Shown here: one piece after another, positions 20,946 to 34,600 of the stretch | How the letters are laid out: each line of letters opens with the position of its first letter | Position numbering within the stretch: the stretch's first letter is position 1 | NCBI RefSeq assembly: GCF_024713975.1 | Contig: NC_091105.1 | Span: 17,430,439 to 17,494,438 of the forward strand | DNA from: Paralichthys olivaceus | Lineage: Eukaryota; Chordata; Actinopteri; Pleuronectiformes; Paralichthyidae | Length of the DNA: 64,000 bases | Reading direction: 5' to 3' | Notes under the pieces: generated by a model | Seen by the model: only the letters and a program-made list of their open reading frames with translations | What the model was told of the DNA's origin: nothing | Databases searched by the model: none | Made by a program: the position numbers and the translations under genes

Positions 20946-22813
20946 TTTATTAATTCTTGTTACACAATGTAAGCGTGCATCACCCCACAGGCATCACTAG
21001 AGACGGCCTGTACTAGGTTCACTGTTACCTCTGTCATCCAGTCAGTGTTAGGAAGCACAGACTGTTGCTGCATACAGTAATTCACTCCTGGAAACGAGCT
21101 GCTGGAGTTCTAATACATTTCTACTGAGAGCCACGACGACACAGCAAATTCAGGAGAAAACAAAGACACTACCAAAAACTAAAAAAAAAAAAATACAATT
21201 ATACAAACCAGAAATATTAGAAAACTATACACAATTCAATGTGCTTGATGTAATTTCTGCATTACAAACATTTTCCATTTCACATAAATATAGATTCATT
21301 TCATGTTTGGTTCTCCACCAATTAATGTTGCTGTACTTAAATGCGCATGAATCAAAAATAGTTCAGGGGTAGAGCAAAAGAAGGAACAAAAACACTGCAC
21401 TTCCATCTTTAGACTAACCACAAAAGGGGAACATGAAAAATTAAAGATTTAAGTATAACAGCTCAGAAGAAAAAAAAAACTAAAACTAAAAAACTGTCTG
21501 GGGTATGGAAAAGAAAAAGTAGTGATTAAGGATGAGTGGTGTCTGTACAGTGACTGAAAATACTAATAATGCATTACAAGACAGAAAACATAATCACTTA
21601 TCACACCTTCCTGTTGCCACTTAAATACTATTACACTTTCTTACATGTATATATAATATACAAAACCTCCCAAATCAGTTGACAAATCCCATCACAAGAA
21701 GGAAATGATTACAGGCAGAAAGGAAAAAATAAGATAAACCATGATGCTAGTTCAGAGAGACAAACAGAAAACAGATCTCATTAACTCAAAGGATTGTTGC
21801 ACAGACTGCATCGTGAAACTGCCAGGACCCATCCTGCTCTCATACTGCTTTCTGAAATAAAGACCACTTAAAATAAACAGCAAAAACACAAGCAGTCACA
21901 GACAGCACTGTCCCAGTCTCCAGACTCACTCCGGCCAGTAAGGAGGTGACAATCCAGGAAGCCGTTGCCTTCAGAAGAGATGGAGGGGCTCCCTCATTGC
22001 TCTCAGAAGACAAATAAATATAAGACCTAGAGACCGCCAGGTGTTTTCTTGTCCTTTTAAAAGGACGGGAGAGGACAAAGACCCCAGAGAGCACATGCAG
22101 CCGCTTCTGAGTTACAGAAGTATGGAAAGACCAGGATGTACAGTAATACTGTATTTACATCCGATGCCTGCCCACAGTCTGCTAACAGGTCAGCCACTAC
22201 ACACTGAATCTCAACGCCAACAATTCTATTCAAGATTGGATTTAAGCCATGATAAAAAAAAAAAAATCAATCTGATGCTTTCTCTGTTTTTTCTCTGTTC
22301 ATTTAGGGCTTTTCTTTTCCCCACTCCTTCCCCACTTTTTTCTCTCTGAAGACTAAAGAGGTAGTTTCACATTCAAAAAGGGATATGGATGCCGATTTTG
22401 GAGACAGTAGATTCTAATTGTAACAAATATTAACTTCATTTAGAATGATAAAAAAACTATCACAGGAAGTCAAAGGAATCTAATATTGTAGAGCTAAAAC
22501 AGAGAATTCTTCTTGAAAGTGAATTGGCTTTCCATGGCATAGGCCTCTCATCAAGGGGATGGAAACCAGCAGAGCTGACCCCTCCATTCAGGCTCCCATA
22601 GTCTCAAACGGTATCAAGGACCCAAATGAGCTGTCACTTTCCATCTCCTTATCCACAGATCTCTGTGTTTCTTCAGAGTATGCATTGTTGTGAAGCCATA
22701 GAAGTCGCCATGTGGGGAGGAGCTGGCCCAGCAGAGACGAGATGAGGTCCCAGGAGAGTCTGCAGGCCAGCAGGCCGAGGCTCAGAGACCAGGAAGAAGG
22801 AGGTGAGGTGGGG
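20946..22813 (-). other. kpna5: probable long 3' UTR of kpna5
   Basis: A minus-strand AATAAA (TTTATT at 20946-20951) is a good candidate polyadenylation signal 1.86 kb beyond the stop codon. The intervening sequence holds no exon, and its ORFs lack splice or family support. The extent is inferred; other AATAAA-like sites could be used. Confidence 0.4.
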
Positions 22814-25800
22814 TTAAAGCTGGAAACCCTCCATGGGCCCTTCCTGTTGCTGGAAGACAAACTGGTTTTGACTCTGGTCCACCTGTGGAGCCAGGCTGGC
22901 ATCCTCCTCCTCCACACCAAAGTAGTGTTCAATCAGGTCAAAGGCCTTCTGGTAGATCTCCTGATTCTCGTGGCTCTGCAGGAACTCGATTTTGTCTAGA
23001 CCTGCAGAAATGCATCCACACACACAGATCAATTTTTTTCTACATTAAAACAAAGCACCAATGTGAAATACGATACTATTATGATAAGCTATTTCCTGCA
23101 TTGTACAGAACATTTCTTATGGTAATGGGAGGTGTGAATGTTTAGTGGAAAGTTTGAATGACACAGTTGTCAGCAGAGTGTGATGGGGGAGACAGAAGAC
23201 ACCTTAGAGCTGTGTGTAGATTCCACAGCCGCTGGTCGCACATTAGAGCAAACCAATAAAAGTAAGCAAACTGTGGTAAGCAGTCCATCTGATCAATAAA
23301 AGCCTGATTAGACTGTGTCAAAAAAAACAAAACACTTAAGCCTACAGAGATGTTTGGAGTGTCGGAACCAGGCAGGAACACTGAGGTGGCCACAGGAGAC
23401 TCGTGTTCCCAAACAAGGGGACACCTCCGTTGTCTTGGTTTGCAGCAGGCTTTGTCGACGGTACCAAAAGGTGGAAACACAGTAAACCTGTTTCAAACCA
23501 GCACCATTGGAGCAGGTCTCAGAACCACACCAGTGTCACTCCCGGCATCGTTTATCGCTGCCTCACCATATATGACAAGACTAGTAAGAAAGGGAACAAT
23601 ATCCCTTGACAGGAAATACTTCTCCCCAATCAAGTAATTTAACACCATCACCTTCAAAAAGGGGAAAATCTAATAAATAAATTCCTGTCATATTCTTTAA
23701 GAAGCTGATAAATGAGTGGGTGTGGCTGATGTATTTTGTACATTTCTGGGATGTTACATGTGTAATGTGCGGGAGAGTTGTACCATAAGCCTCCTCAATG
23801 AGAGCACAATACGGGTTGATGCCTGTTCCGTTTTGTTTGGCCTCCTGTTCTCCCAGTCTGAGGATGTTCTCCAGACCATTGAGAGACACCTGTACGATCT
23901 TGGAGTCCATCACTGTCAGCAGGTCACACATGGGTTTTATCGCATTCAGAGACACCAGATACCTGTTCACACAGGGACAAATGTCATAAGTATATTTTTT
24001 AAGTGAAACTATCCATTTTATTTCAATATCATTTTTTTAAAACTTCCAAACAGTAAAAAAGTGTATTTTTGATTTGAAATCATTACCAACAGACGGAAAA
24101 ACTTAAGCGGGTGATGAGATCTTGAATTGTCTGTGCACTGGTCTTGTTCAATTGTTCAAAATGACTCAATACAATGAATGTGTGGGAGTTGGGGGGAAAA
24201 AAGTGTGCTGCATTCATTTCCACCCTGGTAGTGTTTCTTCTACTTTCAAACACACCGTATCTGTGCAGGAGTGCCGCCAGAGGTGGCATTAGTGATGGCC
24301 CACGCTGCCTCCTTCCTTGTGCGGAACTCAGCCTTCTGAAGAATTTCAATGAGTACTGGGAAGATGTTGGCATCAATCACATTCTACAAGGAAAAGTAAG
24401 ATTGTCAGCTGCACTGAATGACCACTTTTTTTCAGACATGAAACTCTAAACTAAACCAGCCTTTACCTGAATCTGAGCTCTGTTTCCTGCTGTGATGTTA
24501 GACACAGTCCAGCACGCCTCCTTCTTGATGGACTCCTTGGGACTGCTGAGGAGGTGCAGTAAACATGGCAGTGCTGAACAGTTCAAGATTACCTGAGAAA
24601 CAGACAGAGCGTAATATTTTCATCATTAATAAGTATATCATAATACTGTATTTAATGTCTGGTGAACCAGCCAGTAAAGAAATCAAGTGGGGGAATCAGG
24701 AGTTGAGCTTCTACCTGAGTCTGGATGTCATCTCCTGTTACAATGTTGCCCACCGCACGTAAAGCAGGAGAAACCACCTTATAGTCGCTGTGCCTATAAA
24801 AACAGTGTTGAGATGTATATGACGTTATAAAATGAAATTATACATTTTTATGCTAACAAAATAGAAAAACAGAGATGATCAGGTTATATCTGTGCTCTGC
24901 ATAAATTTTCTTAGAAAAGTGCACACGTCAGTTCAGTTTATCAGCTTTTAAACAACAGTGGACATCACCGAAACCCCCCCCCCCCCCGAAAAAAATCTAG
25001 ACCATTTCATTGTGGTGGCTATTTCCCATGCATGTGGCCACTGTGGCTTTGTGGGTGGTGCTACTTTTTTCTCATCAGATTTGTTGGAGAGATTCAGGGG
25101 AAAAAGAAGTGTTGCAAAATCGGAGTATCAGGGCGAGCGGTGTGAGCCCCCAACCGCTTTTCCAAATTTGTCTTTTGAGTCTGAACTAAGGAAAGAGAGA
25201 AAGTTGAATTGTGAACAGCCAATGTGCCTGACTGCACTGGGATCTACATCCAGCTCAGCTGACCTAATCCTTCTATCTGCCCACACTGGTTTGTCTTCAT
25301 GCAGGAGGCCACTTTCACTGAAGTTATATTGTCTCCCGAGGGACTCCATGATAATTGATGGTGGACTGTATTTAATATTTCTTTATTCAAACATGAGCAT
25401 ACAGATATGAGCTCAATAAAGTAGAAGAGGAGACAAAGAATGAAGAAAAAGACAGAAAGGTGACAAAAAATAATGCGAAACAGTCATTTTCTTACATGAG
25501 CAGCTCCACCAGTCTGCGGCACACCCCAGAGTCAATGACTGTCTGGATCTTCTCATTGGGGCCGTCAGAAAGGTAGGACAGAGCCCAGCAAGCATCAGCC
25601 AGAACATCTGGATCACTGCTGAACAGAAGCCTGGACAAAACACTGAGAGAAGGAGACACCTGACACACACCAGAGACAAGGACAACAAAGACATATGGAC
25701 AGTTTACTACCACAGCTGGATGATCAAGAGTTAATGCTGAAAGCAGAAATACTGAGGTACAGTATTCCAATTTAGTCATGACAAGTGGACTCACCTTGGC

Positions 25801-26987
25801 AAAGTCCGGTGGAGGGTTCTTCCCCCGGCAAAGGTTGGACAGAGCCCACACTGCATTGCGGGTTGTTGTGAGACGGTTGGATTTGGCAAGAAGCCTGGAC
25901 ACAAAAACACAGGATCCAATTGTTGTATCATGTTGAAATGTAATGATTGACACATGCAATGAGTTAGAGCAAGGACACTCACTGCTGCAGAGACGGCAGG
26001 ATACCACAGTTCAGCACATAGTCTCTGCACTCAGCATTATCTCCTGCTATGTTCCCCAATGCCCATACAGCCTGAAACACAACACACAGTCAACATAGTC
26101 CAACAGGCTCCTAATATTCACTTTGGAAACAATATTGTTCGGTGTCTGTGATAATATATTATCTTTTAGCCTCTCACCTGTTCCTGGACATCCTCATACT
26201 CAGAGTTGAGCAGCTCAATGAAAATGGGAACAGCTCCTGTTTCAATCACCACCTTCGTGTGAAGGAAGGTACCGGAGGCAATGTTGGTCAGTGCCCAGGC
26301 TGCCTCAAACTGTTAGAAACACACAACACACACAAAATACACACATGACACTGGACTCAGCACACAGGCAATCATTCAGATCATGATTAAATACAAATGG
26401 CTCAAATAACAAAGAACATAGTTTTACCTATGATGTATTATTCTTTACACTGCTCAAGTATTATTCACTGCTCACACGATGCGTTCGGAAAAATCTATTC
26501 CAAAACCATAGCTCTCATCTGTAACCTGAATGGTTTCAGTGTCAGAGGCTGTGTGCAGTGCTGTGGAGCTCTCACCTGCAGTGTGCAGTTTTCACTTCTC
26601 TTCAGGAATTCCACAAAGCGGTTCACAACACCAGGAGTGGAAATGACCTCATCTATGGGTGGGTTAGGCTCTGTGCAGGAGAACAGATCAGAACTCATCC
26701 CTTCTTCAATGTGACCGATCAAAAGAATGAAAGTGGTTTAAAGCAAAACAGTGGTTTTAATCAACAAATATGCATGAAAAGTTAGAAGCCAGTTCACATG
26801 CACTTCTGAATGAATGTACATTTGAGTTGTAACATAACACGAACATACATCATCGCCGTTAAGTACTTCTACTTGCTCACGCAGGTGACGTGGCTGATCA
26901 TCCAAACTATCCATTCAGCGAAAATATCAGGATTTGTATTTGTATGTTTTTACTAAAACTGAATTACTAACAGGGCTTGTGTGTGTG

Positions 26988-27034
<47 letters not shown>

Positions 27035-28302
27035 AAATAGACACTACGCTGTGAGAGATTATTACTTAAACTTCAGGTCAAATTATTTACTGTAGAGAAA
27101 TATTAGGATTCCCAGGATACAGCACAAACCTTTTGAGAGTAATTTCCTGAATTTCTGAGTAGCAATTAGTTGCTGGTCTGGGTCTTCAGAAAAGATCATC
27201 TGAATCATGTCTGGAGTTATAATCCCATCCTGCAAAAAAGTTGACATTAGAATAGATACATATTCAAAATCATACTCCAAATGTCATCCAGGCCAAAGTT
27301 GAAAGAAAGAACTCAACAGTAAACTAACACTTACCCCAGCAACAGGTACTGTGGAGCTAATGTCTGGATCCTGAATTGGACATTCCAGCATGGATTCTTC
27401 ATTTGAAGGTACAGATACATTTCTCCTCTTGAACAGCTGCAGGAAGAGTCAAAGTCACATGATTAACCTGCTGGTAGTGGGCGGGGGGCTATAGTAGCAT
27501 AGTCATAGATCCCAGTCATGAAACAAGGAGGGAGGCCATGAGGGGACTCTTTATCAGGAAAAACCTTTTGAATATGTCATTTTCAAGAACAAAGATTTTT
27601 AAACTGGGTGTATTAGGCTGGAGTGGGACTTGATGTAAATATTTACAAAAATGTCTTCTAGGGCAAAGAAAACAACAATTCCTACACATTAGTGAAAACA
27701 TCACTAGGATTATTTTATATACAATATTTGTGTCAATAGATCCCTTTTACCTAGATCTAACACACTGAACCTGATAGACCGAAAGTAAACAAGGCGTTCT
27801 CCTCTTGCTGTGTACTCTGCCAGTTTTTTGGCCAGCATTGATGGAAATAAGGCTGGGCTGAAATTTGGTTGAGAATAGGGAACTGTACATCAGTTCCCTA
27901 TTCTCAATCAAATTTCAGTTGAGAGGGTCGCACGCACAAACAAGCGCACTGCACAAACAAAACATGACCCACAAGAGGAGATGTTACCGCACAGCGCACA
28001 CACAAATTACATGACTGACGCATATACATGAACCACACGTGCACTTGTAGATGCCCACAGAGATGGTGCACCCAGGACTATAACTTTGCATTTGTCATTG
28101 TGCTTGTGCGACTAAAAAAAGAAGCCTTAACCTAGAAAGAGGTTTAATCAAGTGCATAAAAGTGAAAGTTTACCTGCTCCTCTCTTTTCTGTTTGCGCAG
28201 CTGGATACCTTCCTCCTCTCTTCTTCTACGCATCTCCTGAGGATTCAGCGCTTTGTTCTTGTAGCTCTTCATCCTGAAGCCGTCTTTCCCCTCACTCGCC
28301 AT
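22814..28302 (-). CDS. kpna5: importin subunit alpha-6 (karyopherin alpha 5)
   Basis: Thirteen coding exons on the minus strand: 28174-28302, 27335-27436, 27130-27229, 26576-26670, 26178-26309, 25983-26071, 25795-25894, 25496-25659, 24715-24793, 24467-24592, 24256-24383, 23784-23962 and 22814-23001, totalling 1611 bases and 536 aa. All junctions are GT-AG and in phase. The N-terminal importin-beta-binding domain (about 1-60) has basic runs [18 protein letters not shown] and LFKRRN. An array of armadillo repeats follows, with the NLS-binding Trp/Asn motifs [45 protein letters not shown] and WAITNATSG. The C terminus is EGPMEGFQL. Family role: cytosolic adaptor that binds classical NLS cargo and importin beta for nuclear import. 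KPNA5 rather than KPNA6 or KPNA1 is supported by [18 protein letters not shown] after the IBB and by synteny. The ATG begins [13 protein letters not shown]; the acceptor lies five bases upstream of it. Confidence 0.95.
26979..27032. repeat. GT microsatellite in kpna5 intron
   Basis: A nearly pure GT tract, broken once by GTTT, about 100 bases from the kpna5 exon 3 donor. Confidence 0.9.
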
Positions 28303-29466
28303 CGTGTCTGAGGAGTAAGGGTGGACAAGGAGTTAGCATCTAGGTGTATTCACTCAGGAAATGTTGAAAATGTAAGACAATTGGAGAGCATTTTGTTCAA
28401 TAGAGCAAAACTTATGACAACTGAAGGCTACAACAGGTTCTCTCTCATGTTTGGAGAGGGAGGGTTTCACAAAGGACCCCACAATGACTTAATTAGCCCA
28501 TATCTTCCTTACTCCTGCATGAACCTTTAGTTTCATTGAGATTTGGAATAGTGCAGCCCAATAGTGAGATGATTTGACATGGAATTACTCAAAGGGTCCC
28601 ACTGTAACATGTCTATAATACACCGACATCTATACAATCAGGGGCAGCTGTTTTCTCTAGGTCAGATATAGGTTTGTGACGCATTTACCGTGAAAATATA
28701 ATAAAATATATTGTCTACTATACCAACACATATATTCGGTAAAGTCAAACAACGAGTTGAGATGGTCCAACCAGACTGCAGATGATCGATAAGTAGAAAT
28801 GATGGATCTAAAAGGTGGCACAGTTTGTCTATTAGACGATTCTTATTGATGGGTTTGTAATCTCCCTCGTTATGCTGATCATGCTAAGGTACCGCATGTC
28901 AGTTTCCACACAGTGATGATTTTAACATTCAGGGAAGTCATCGCACATAGGCAACAGGAACTCAGCACTGTGTGGTTTAACAACATTAGCTGTGGAGGTG
29001 TTGGCCAAAACGTGTCAGCTCAGATTCAAGTGTGTCGTCGTTCATTTGAGTGGCTGGAAGACAGATCAGGATCGTGCACAGTGACGGACAGTGACATGTC
29101 TGGGACTCCTCCGGTGTAGGCCGAGTTAAGCGGCGTTAACCAGCCCAGAAAAGGAGGTCATGTCCAGTACCATCCAACAACCAGCTCAACGCACATGCTC
29201 AATGCTCGATACTGACATGACCGGCCCGCAGACAGGTGGGGCCCACCGTCCAGTAGCACTTTACTTTACTGACACCGCTGCGGGCAGCTTCACTGCATGT
29301 GTTTTGCTGTTCCTGGTCAGTTACTGAACTAGCTACACGGCTAGCTCGTCAGCTGATGGCGCGTTTTATCCACATCTCGGCGGGGTTTAGTTCCACTGAC
29401 AGCCACGTCCGCTGCCACAGCACATCACCACAACACTGAGTCTTACCCCCCGCGGATACAATGTAC

Positions 29467-29600
29467 CTGTGAACGCGTACAGCTGCTCGATCACTTCAAC
29501 CTCTGATGCTTTACCTCCGCTTTCAGGAGCAAAATGGCGTCCCGCTAAAAACTCTCCCAGAAAACCCCTCGCGTCAACAACAGGCCGCGTCACTTCCGCC
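29467..29600 (-). other. kpna5: kpna5 non-coding first exon
   Basis: A minus-strand donor (gttcacag|gtacattg) lies at 29467, and the coding exon has an acceptor five bases before the ATG (ctcag|acacgATG), so a 5' UTR exon is required. The region is CpG-rich, with an ETS-like CACTTCCGCC at 29591-29600 near the likely start site. The upper limit is approximate. A short ORF here (29387-29593) is not needed. Confidence 0.55.
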
Positions 29601-30075
29601 AGCTGCGAGAGGTCAGCCTGGGTGAGTTTTATAAAATGATTTCGTTATTTTAGCAAATGTGTTTCTCACACAAATGTAGTTTTCTACAACAACCCACTCT
29701 TTTCTGTATATTTCTGTATATTTCTGTATATAACGAGGCGACTTTGAGGACTTCTTTATCCATTCCCCAGTATGTATGCACCTTAATTCCAGATTGACCA
29801 CTGTGTGTTCATTTGTTGTCTTTATTTATTTTTATTTTTGAGTGTGTGTTTTGTATCGTGTATTCTCGATTCCTTTTGTTGCCAATCGCTAAGTAGTTTT
29901 GGATATTGCGTTATTTGTCTACATGGTTGTGATATGCCTTATTGTCTGAAATATATTTGAATCTGTATAGTACAGCTACACATATGTTTTCTATTTGAAA
30001 AACAAAATGATCGGGGACACAAAAAGACGATTTGAAAGTTCATTTATTTTGAAAGATTTGGGCCGGAAGTGTGAC
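29590..30075. promoter_or_regulatory. divergent promoter between kpna5 and zup1
   Basis: The two inferred first exons point away from each other across about 0.47 kb. Each start region carries an ETS core: ACTTCCG at 29592-29598 (CGGAAGT on the kpna5 strand) and CCGGAAGT at 30063-30070 for zup1. No TATA box is evident. The middle is AT-rich and has a three-fold tttctgtata repeat near 29700-29730. Confidence 0.5.
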
Positions 30076-30134
30076 AGTGTTGTGGCGCCGGGCTCATCGT
30101 GCAGGTTTCACTGCAGAACAGACAGAAAAACACC
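30063..30134 (+). other. zup1: zup1 non-coding first exon
   Basis: A donor (acacc|gtgagt) follows 30134, and the first coding exon has an acceptor (tgtctgtag) nine bases before its ATG, so an upstream 5' UTR exon is expected. The 5' limit is set by the ETS motif and is approximate. Confidence 0.5.
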
Positions 30135-30654
30135 GTGAGTACGTTTCCATCGTGTTCAGACAGACTGACGCAGAGGTGAGGAGTACATGTGCTCACTGCA
30201 CAGCCCATCGCTGCTTGCTCACACTGACTGTCCACCTCCTCCGCCAAACTCCAGTGAAAAAGATGCTAATTTACGGATCGTTTTTCGAAAGGCAATGTTA
30301 CACACCTTGTAACATATGCAGACTTCAGAATAAATAGTTGTCTTTATTTCGGTTTACTCACAGATTAACGGGCAGCACTCCTTATCGACAAAAGTGAACT
30401 ATTTAGAAATGTAGCAGGAGACCTTAAACCCACTTTACATTGATGCTACATTCATCAGTAAACAAGAGAAATATGGCTCCTTCACGAATATGATCTGTTT
30501 CTGTTTTGCACAGTTTCCCCCTCAGGTGCCGGTGTTCCAGTTTAACTGGTGACCAAGTTAACTGGTTAAATATCCGTTTACATTTCTGTCTATCTGAACC
30601 TCTTTATATACGGTCCAAAATATATACAATCCATATGTTGTGCATATGTGCATG

Positions 30655-30656
<2 letters not shown>

Positions 30657-30734
<78 letters not shown>
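30657..30734. repeat. CA microsatellite in zup1 intron 1
   Basis: About 39 uninterrupted CA units. Thr-His repeat ORFs over it are artefacts. Confidence 0.95.
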
Positions 30735-30736
<2 letters not shown>

Positions 30737-31188
30737 TGGCACCTCTCCAAGCACCCTGGCACTCTGCCTTGTGTTTCTTCGATGGAGGTGGTGGACCTTC
30801 TGTGAGGAGAGAACAGGAACTCTGGATTGTGGTTGAGACTTTTTATTTGCCCAAGAAAACTTTAGACTCTTTAATCAGTAGCTGCCTGAGTTAAGGTCAA
30901 ACTGGTGATCAGGTAAATTTGTGGTCTTTGTTGACTTTTCTACTGTCTGTGTTCCAGTTGTGGAAAAGATGTGTACCACCTTGATGTCACAGAGGACACT
31001 AACAGCGGTGGCAGGGGTTTTGGTTTCCCTTGTCATTATTTAATCTTTGTTCATTCATATTGCCTCAAATGAAAATGCATGGTGCAAAGCACCAAACGTG
31101 CGTTTTCTAAGGTTTCTTGCATTTTTGACGTGAGTTTTGAGGACTACATTTTTAATAAATATGTCGAGTCTGCGACTCGCATCAACAA

Positions 31189-31190
<2 letters not shown>

Positions 31191-31246
<56 letters not shown>
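31191..31246. repeat. GT microsatellite in zup1 intron 1
   Basis: About 27 GT units, in the opposite orientation to the CA tract 0.5 kb upstream. Confidence 0.95.
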
Positions 31247-31249
<3 letters not shown>

Positions 31250-31694
31250 CCTGCAATGTAAGTTTAAATAAATGCCCAGTTCTCTGGGCATCAGAGGAGA
31301 ATATCTTATTTATGACAGTTTGGTTCTATAGTATACATAAAACAAGTGGTCAGACATGACACTGCCATGGTGGCTTGAGCTTCTACCCCCAGTGTGTTCA
31401 TACCAGTGTCAACCACACTTTACACAGACCAGACAGTAGGAGTCACTCCTCACTAGGACAACTAACACCACCAGCTTTCTGTGTTTCTCTGTGGGACCAG
31501 GATTCTGACCAGAAAATTAGTTACTATTCCCCAAACTCAAATGCACCACTGCGTCATGCTTTCCTAAATTAAAATACAAAGGATTTCTTAACAAAGTGCA
31601 CCTTTCTTTATTAATGCTTCTTTTGATACTGTGAGTTGTGACAATAAGCCATTTTGTGGGAAGTAAAACTGCCTTGTGTCTGTAGGCTGCAGCC

Positions 31695-34600
31695 ATGCTA
31701 ACCTGTGACATCTGCGGTGAAGACATATTGCTGGAAGAGGACATGAAGACTCACCTCCTCCTCAGCCATCTGGAAAATGACATGCACTGTCCTCTCTGCT
31801 CCTTGTCTGGAGTGTCATATGATGAACTATTTTTCCACATCAGCAACGCACATCCAGAGAGGCAGCAAACAGCACAGGGTGAGGCTCACCTCACATTCAC
31901 TTCAGGGTCTTCTGCTGCAACCAACACAGGTGTGACTGAGAGAGAGAAGCCTCAGACCTCTCAGTCCTGTTCGGCAAGAAGCAGCTGTGATGAAGTTGAC
32001 GTGTCACCCACCGGTGCCACTCGTCACACCACTGACTTGATACAACTTAAACAGAACAGTGCACTTGAAAGTGGACATTCGTCTTCTGGAGAAACTGCAT
32101 CTACCACTTTGAGGTCGACAAATCGAAGCCCTGAAACCAGACAGGCCTCTGCCAGGCACCATAATGAGAACAGTAATGGACTTAATTCTGAGCACAACAA
32201 AGCCAAACAGAAGCGACTGTCTCTATCAAGAAGAGGTGATTACATTTTTTCAAACTAATTTGCAAAATAAAGCCAGCATTGACTTGAATTGCCTTGTTTG
32301 TTACAGAGGAGCGGTTTTCGTGCCCCATGTGTGCACTTGTCTGCAGCAGCTCTGTCATCCTGCATGAGCATGTAGAGTTGCACCTGCAAGAACAGAACTC
32401 AGCTGAAGGTAACTTTCTTCCCCTAAGATTAGCATCTCTGCTGCCCTGTGCAGAATGTACGGTTCTGTCCTTCTCACCAGTTATAATCACAGCTAATCAG
32501 TAGGATCTCTTCAAAATTCTCAGGCTACCCAAACAAGTTCCACAGACAGAAGAGCTCATTGTTTGTTAAGATGCCAGATAAGTCTAATCCAGATATGTAC
32601 ATGCTGTATATTTATTCTGGCTGCTCTTTGTTGAGGATCAGCACTGGATGCCTGTTCACCAGGCATGATATTTTCATTATGCAGCTGGGTAGTATTTCCC
32701 AGCAGCAAATAAATGATGTGTCTATAGTCACAGACTATAGTGGCAAGGTCTGTCTGTCTGTCCACCTCCTTGATCCAGTGTGAACTGTCATTATTAATAT
32801 TATATGGACCCCCATTGTGTTCGGAACCTTTGCTGATCCTCTGACTTTTCCTACTGTGCCGTTAACAACTGTCAGTGTACAAGAATGCTAAATTAAGATG
32901 GTGACACATAGTGACACAAACAGCAGGTGCATCTGATGAATCTGATGAATCTGAATCTGTCGAAATCTTCAAAAAACTCCTCAAGCACCACCTCTTCACT
33001 AAAACCTTTGGCCTCACTTAATGCTCCATCCTGCTGTTATTTTTGATCATGTTCTGTATTTCCTACTTTTTCTTTTCTCTTCTGTCTTGTCCTCACAAAC
33101 TTATGTAAAGCGTCTTTGGGTCCTGTGAAAGGCCCTATATAAATTCAAGCAATTATTATTATTATTATTAATGATCTCCATGCTGACAGTGAGTTAGTGT
33201 GTAGAGGTAGAGTTGACTTGTCAATGCCATTATTTCAGTCCCATTTTCCTCTTGGACTGTGCCTCTCAGATTATCACACCCTCATTTTCATGGTTTGTAT
33301 GCACCTCTGTCTGACCCAAAGATATATATCGGATAGAAATAATAATGAAAGCAAAACTGATGCTAGAGTCATTTCAGGTCTGAGTTAGACGAGAGAGAAG
33401 AAGGCCCCTACTTCAGTATTAACTGCTAGAGAAACTCTTTCATCCAAGTTTTAGTTTAGTTTAATTAAAGTAATAACGGTAACTGCTTAGTACAATGACA
33501 GGAACATGAATGGTTAATACTAGTCTGTAGGTTTTAACTTGATCATCAACAGGTGACACCAACTGGAGCAGAGAAAAGTCTCAGTCTCAGTTGCCCTCAC
33601 ATGAAATTTGTTTCTGATGTGTGGACTTACATGGAGTTTTGCAATTTGCTTTGTAGGGGAGGAGAGACTTGAGTGCCCCATGTGCTCTGTTGTGTGCCGG
33701 GACAGTGTCTCTCTGCAGGAACATGTGGAACTGCATTTAGAACACGGAGCAGCAGGGAATTGTGCAGGTGGACACACTGTGTATCCATTTTTCCAAAATC
33801 TTCTAGGAAGTCTAATGTGTTTGCCAGGAAAAGTTTGGGAACCACTGACTAATACCGTCCTAACTTTTGGCTGACCTGTGTTGCAGCAGGGAGTCCTGGC
33901 TCCGACCTGGCGCTGGCCAGACAGCTGCAGCAGGAGGAGGAGGAGCAGAGGAGGAGGCAAGAGGAGGCCCAGGAGGAGAAAGAGTTCAAGAAGCTGCAGG
34001 TCTGGATTTTACACTGCAGAACACTGTTTGTCTTTTTTAACTTTAGATTAAAGGGTCAAAGGTGTCACCGTTCAAATACTCCAATTACAAATCTCAACTC
34101 CAACCCTGTAGGAGTAAAAAAAAAGTCCCTGGAGTAACTTAACTATTGAAAATATTCAGTTTCCACATATTTTAGCTGTGTGCAGACTAAAGCAAAGACG
34201 TTTTCATTGTAATGTTGCATTTATAAACTGGCAGTATCATTGACCTTTCAGGATATGTGCAATAATGAGGGTTTTTAAAGTAATACATTCACTTCCTTTC
34301 TTTTATTGAGGATCAGTCAGCAAAATAACTAACACAGATTATTCTCACACTGTAATGACCCTTGAGCATATGGGATGATAATTCTCTGTGGGATGTCATC
34401 AACCATTTACAAAGAATCTGCACTCGGCCCTAATGTCTCATCCTGTAAACATCTCTCCGCTCTATACTCAGTGTTCACTGTTATGAGCCGACATGACAGA
34501 CATCTGCACAACTATGAATTAGTACAAGACACTGGAAGACACAAGCAGACTATGTACTAAACACAATGAGGGAGAGGTAAGGTAGCAGGGGGCTTTAACC

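Noticed and set aside
22588-22932. Minus-strand ORF of 114 residues overlapping the last kpna5 exon
   Set aside because: It reads a different frame from the in-phase C terminus ending EGPMEGFQL, which is the true product.
24958-25410. 150-residue plus-strand ORF in a kpna5 intron
   Set aside because: It begins in a C run, lacks splice signals, and resembles no protein; most likely chance in intron sequence.
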